64,000 nucleotides of DNA from the NCBI GenBank assembly GCA_014189435.1, contig CP050293.1:6329001-6393000 (forward strand), in the 5' to 3' direction. The DNA is from Mesorhizobium loti (GTDB taxonomy: Bacteria > Pseudomonadota > Alphaproteobacteria > Rhizobiales > Rhizobiaceae). The notes under the pieces were generated by a model. It ran no database searches, had not been told where the DNA came from, and worked only from the letters and a program-made list of their open reading frames with translations. A program made the position numbers and the translations under genes. Positions 61,340-64,000 of this stretch are shown in pieces; the first letter of the stretch is position 1, and each line of letters starts with the position of its first letter.

Positions 61340-61367
61340 AAAAACCCGGCGTCTTCGCCGGGTTTCG
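61340..61367 (-). terminator. Rho-independent terminator of argG
   Basis: On the minus strand: stem AAACCCGGCG / CGCCGGGTTT with loop AAGA, followed by TTATTTG. It lies about 40 bases downstream of argG. Confidence 0.85.
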
Positions 61368-61403
61368 TGGGTCGTTTCAATTCTGCCGTGATCGGTATAG
61401 TTG

Positions 61404-62627
<1,224 letters not shown>

Positions 62628-62918
62628 TTCTGCTCCGTCGATGGCGCACGCCCCAGCCGAGGCGTCATGGATTGTCGGAGGGCCTTTTAGCAGGAACGGC
62701 AAAGCGAGCAAGCACGTGCGCGTGCATGGCTTCTGGTCCAGCGCATGGCGGGAGGCCGGCGGGGGAACAACCTGCTGCAATCAAGGGCTGCATTTGCCGG
62801 AGGGGCTTAATCAAGTTTTCACGCCCTGCGGCTAACACTGGGGCAAAGCCGCCTTGGCATGTGCCGGGCGGCTCTTGCCTGCTTCGCCGTGGGCACCCTC
62901 GGGCTTGGGCCGTTCTTG

Positions 62919-64000
62919 ATGCGCGTTATATCATGTATCGCCACGGAGCATAATCTGTGGCTCGTTCTGCTGGCGGCGCTGATGTGCGTCACCGGCTGCT
63001 GGGTGACGATCGGCCTCTTCGACCGTGCCAGGAAAACCGCCGGCGTGCAGATGCGGGGCTGGCTGTTCCTGACCGCGGTCGCCGCCGGTTCCTCGATCTG
63101 GTGCACGCACTTCATCGCCATGCTGGCCTATCAGCCCGGCGCGCCGATCACGTTCGATCCGGTCTTGACCATGGTGTCGCTGGTCATCGCCATCGTCGGC
63201 ACCGGAGCGGGCTTCACCCTTGCCTCCGACAAGCGTCTGGCCCCGGAGTGGGGCGGCTGTGTCGTCGGTCTGGCGATCTCGGCCATGCACTACACCGGCA
63301 TGATGGCCTATCACGTTGCCGGCATCGTCGAATGGGACGGCTCCTATGTCGCCGCTTCGCTGGTGATTTCGGCGGTGTTTTCCGCTTTGGCCGTTGGCCA
63401 TGCGGTGCGCCGGCCATACCGCTGGTCGCACTATCTCGCCATCGGGCTGCTGGTGCTGGCGATCGTCGGCCTGCATTTCACGGCGATGGCGGCGGTGGCC
63501 GTGACGCCGCTGTCCTTCATCACCACCGGCACCAATCCCGATATTCTGGTGGCGATGGCGGTCGCCGTCGCCGTCGTCGGCCTGATCGTCGCGGCCACCG
63601 GCTTTGCCAGCTACCTGATCGATGAGCGCGGCCGCCTGGAAAGCTTCGAGCGGCTTCAGCATCTCGCCCTCAACGACGCCCTTACCGGTCTTCCCAACCG
63701 GGTCTCCTTCAACGACCGCCTCGACCATGAGATCGACCGGGCACGCGAGGGCGAGGACACGATGACGGCGGTCATCGTCATCGATCTCGACCGCTTCAAG
63801 GAGATCAACGACCTCAGGGGGCACGCGGCCGGCGACCAGGCGCTCAAGATCGTCGCCCGCAGGCTGTCGAAACTCATCGGCGAGGGCGAATTCGTCGCAA
63901 GGCTCGGCGGTGACGAGTTCGCCGCGATCAAGCGCTTCAAGGATCAGAAGGACCTTCTCGGCCTGGTCTCGCGGCTGGAGAAATCCCTGTTCGAGCCGTT
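62919..64000 (+). CDS. MHYT-domain diguanylate cyclase (GGDEF), cut by the window end
   Basis: The frame is open from ATG 62919 to the end, with about 360 residues visible. The N-terminal half is a seven-helix MHYT sensor with three repeats: CTHFIAMLAY, ISAMHYTGMMAYHV and GLHFTAMAAVAVTP, whose His/Met residues may bind copper or another ligand. The GGDEF domain follows, with LALNDALTGLPNRVSFNDRL, IDLDRFKEINDLRG and RLGGDEFAAIK. An EAL domain commonly follows, but that part is outside the window. It makes, and perhaps degrades, cyclic di-GMP at the inner membrane. Confidence 0.9.
   Translation, partial: MRVISCIATEHNLWLVLLAALMCVTGCWVTIGLFDRARKTAGVQMRGWLFLTAVAAGSSIWCTHFIAMLAYQPGAPITFDPVLTMVSLVIAIVGTGAGFTLASDKRLAPEWGGCVVGLAISAMHYTGMMAYHVAGIVEWDGSYVAASLVISAVFSALAVGHAVRRPYRWSHYLAIGLLVLAIVGLHFTAMAAVAVTPLSFITTGTNPDILVAMAVAVAVVGLIVAATGFASYLIDERGRLESFERLQHLALNDALTGLPNRVSFNDRLDHEIDRAREGEDTMTAVIVIDLDRFKEINDLRGHAAGDQALKIVARRLSKLIGEGEFVARLGGDEFAAIKRFKDQKDLLGLVSRLEKSLFEP

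Overview
The window looks like a chromosomal segment of a high-GC alphaproteobacterium of the Hyphomicrobiales, most likely Mesorhizobium or a close relative in the Phyllobacteriaceae. This is an inference from gene content. The signs are an alphaproteobacterial LexA box (GTTC-N7-GTTC) in front of an imuA-imuB-dnaE2 cassette, the ffh / chorismate mutase / rpsP arrangement, a prolyl-tRNA deacylase / CnoX-type thioredoxin / LON-domain / Trm112 block, and many palindromic intergenic elements of the rhizobial RIME kind. I see no plasmid or phage backbone genes, no IS transposase and no CRISPR array.

Layout. 1-18 kb is a surface or accessory region. It holds the 3' part of a giant (>4,240 residue) protein with an outer-membrane barrel followed by a parallel beta-helix, three tandem phage-tail-collar (MdpB-type) genes, a beta-propeller protein and a GNAT enzyme, then a DUF6916 protein and a SapC-family protein. 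18-19.3 kb is decayed DNA with a DJ-1/PfpI remnant, two dubious small ORFs and a tRNA-Gly. 19.6-22.5 kb holds proteostasis and translation quality-control genes. 22.7-28.5 kb is the SOS mutasome operon (imuA-imuB-dnaE2). 28.7-31 kb has a minimal metalloprotease, an orphan HigA-like regulator, DUF1737 and a CitE-like lyase. 31.2-36.4 kb is an apparent operon of a DUF4153/4173 membrane protein, a CreBC-like two-component system and a DAO-family flavoenzyme.

36.6-38.4 kb holds two SRPBCC proteins with their ArsR regulator and operator, plus a GNAT enzyme. 38.5-49.5 kb holds amino-acid biosynthesis genes (leuD, leuB, asd). They are interspersed with RidA and VOC proteins, two tandem cold-shock/DUF805 fusions, a glycosyltransferase and a DEAD-box helicase that carries a frameshift. 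49.8-52.6 kb holds an ACT protein, a bestrophin, a DoxX-like protein and another SRPBCC protein. 52.8-55.2 kb is rpsP / chorismate mutase / ffh. 55.5-61.3 kb holds envelope and unknown genes: CPBP protease, SH3 protein, zinc metallopeptidase, MltB-type transglycosylase and two small exported proteins. 61.4-64 kb holds argG and a truncated MHYT-GGDEF protein.

Two genes, imuB and the DEAD-box helicase, are interrupted by apparent single-base losses. The one in imuB lies in a G5 run, the other beside a TTT run. In each case one added base restores the expected protein, so sequencing error has to be weighed against real mutation or slippage. The least ordinary items are the giant barrel-plus-beta-helix protein with its collar-protein neighbours, the tandem cold-shock/DUF805 fusions, the structured leader of asd, and a family of palindromic elements with interchangeable ends.
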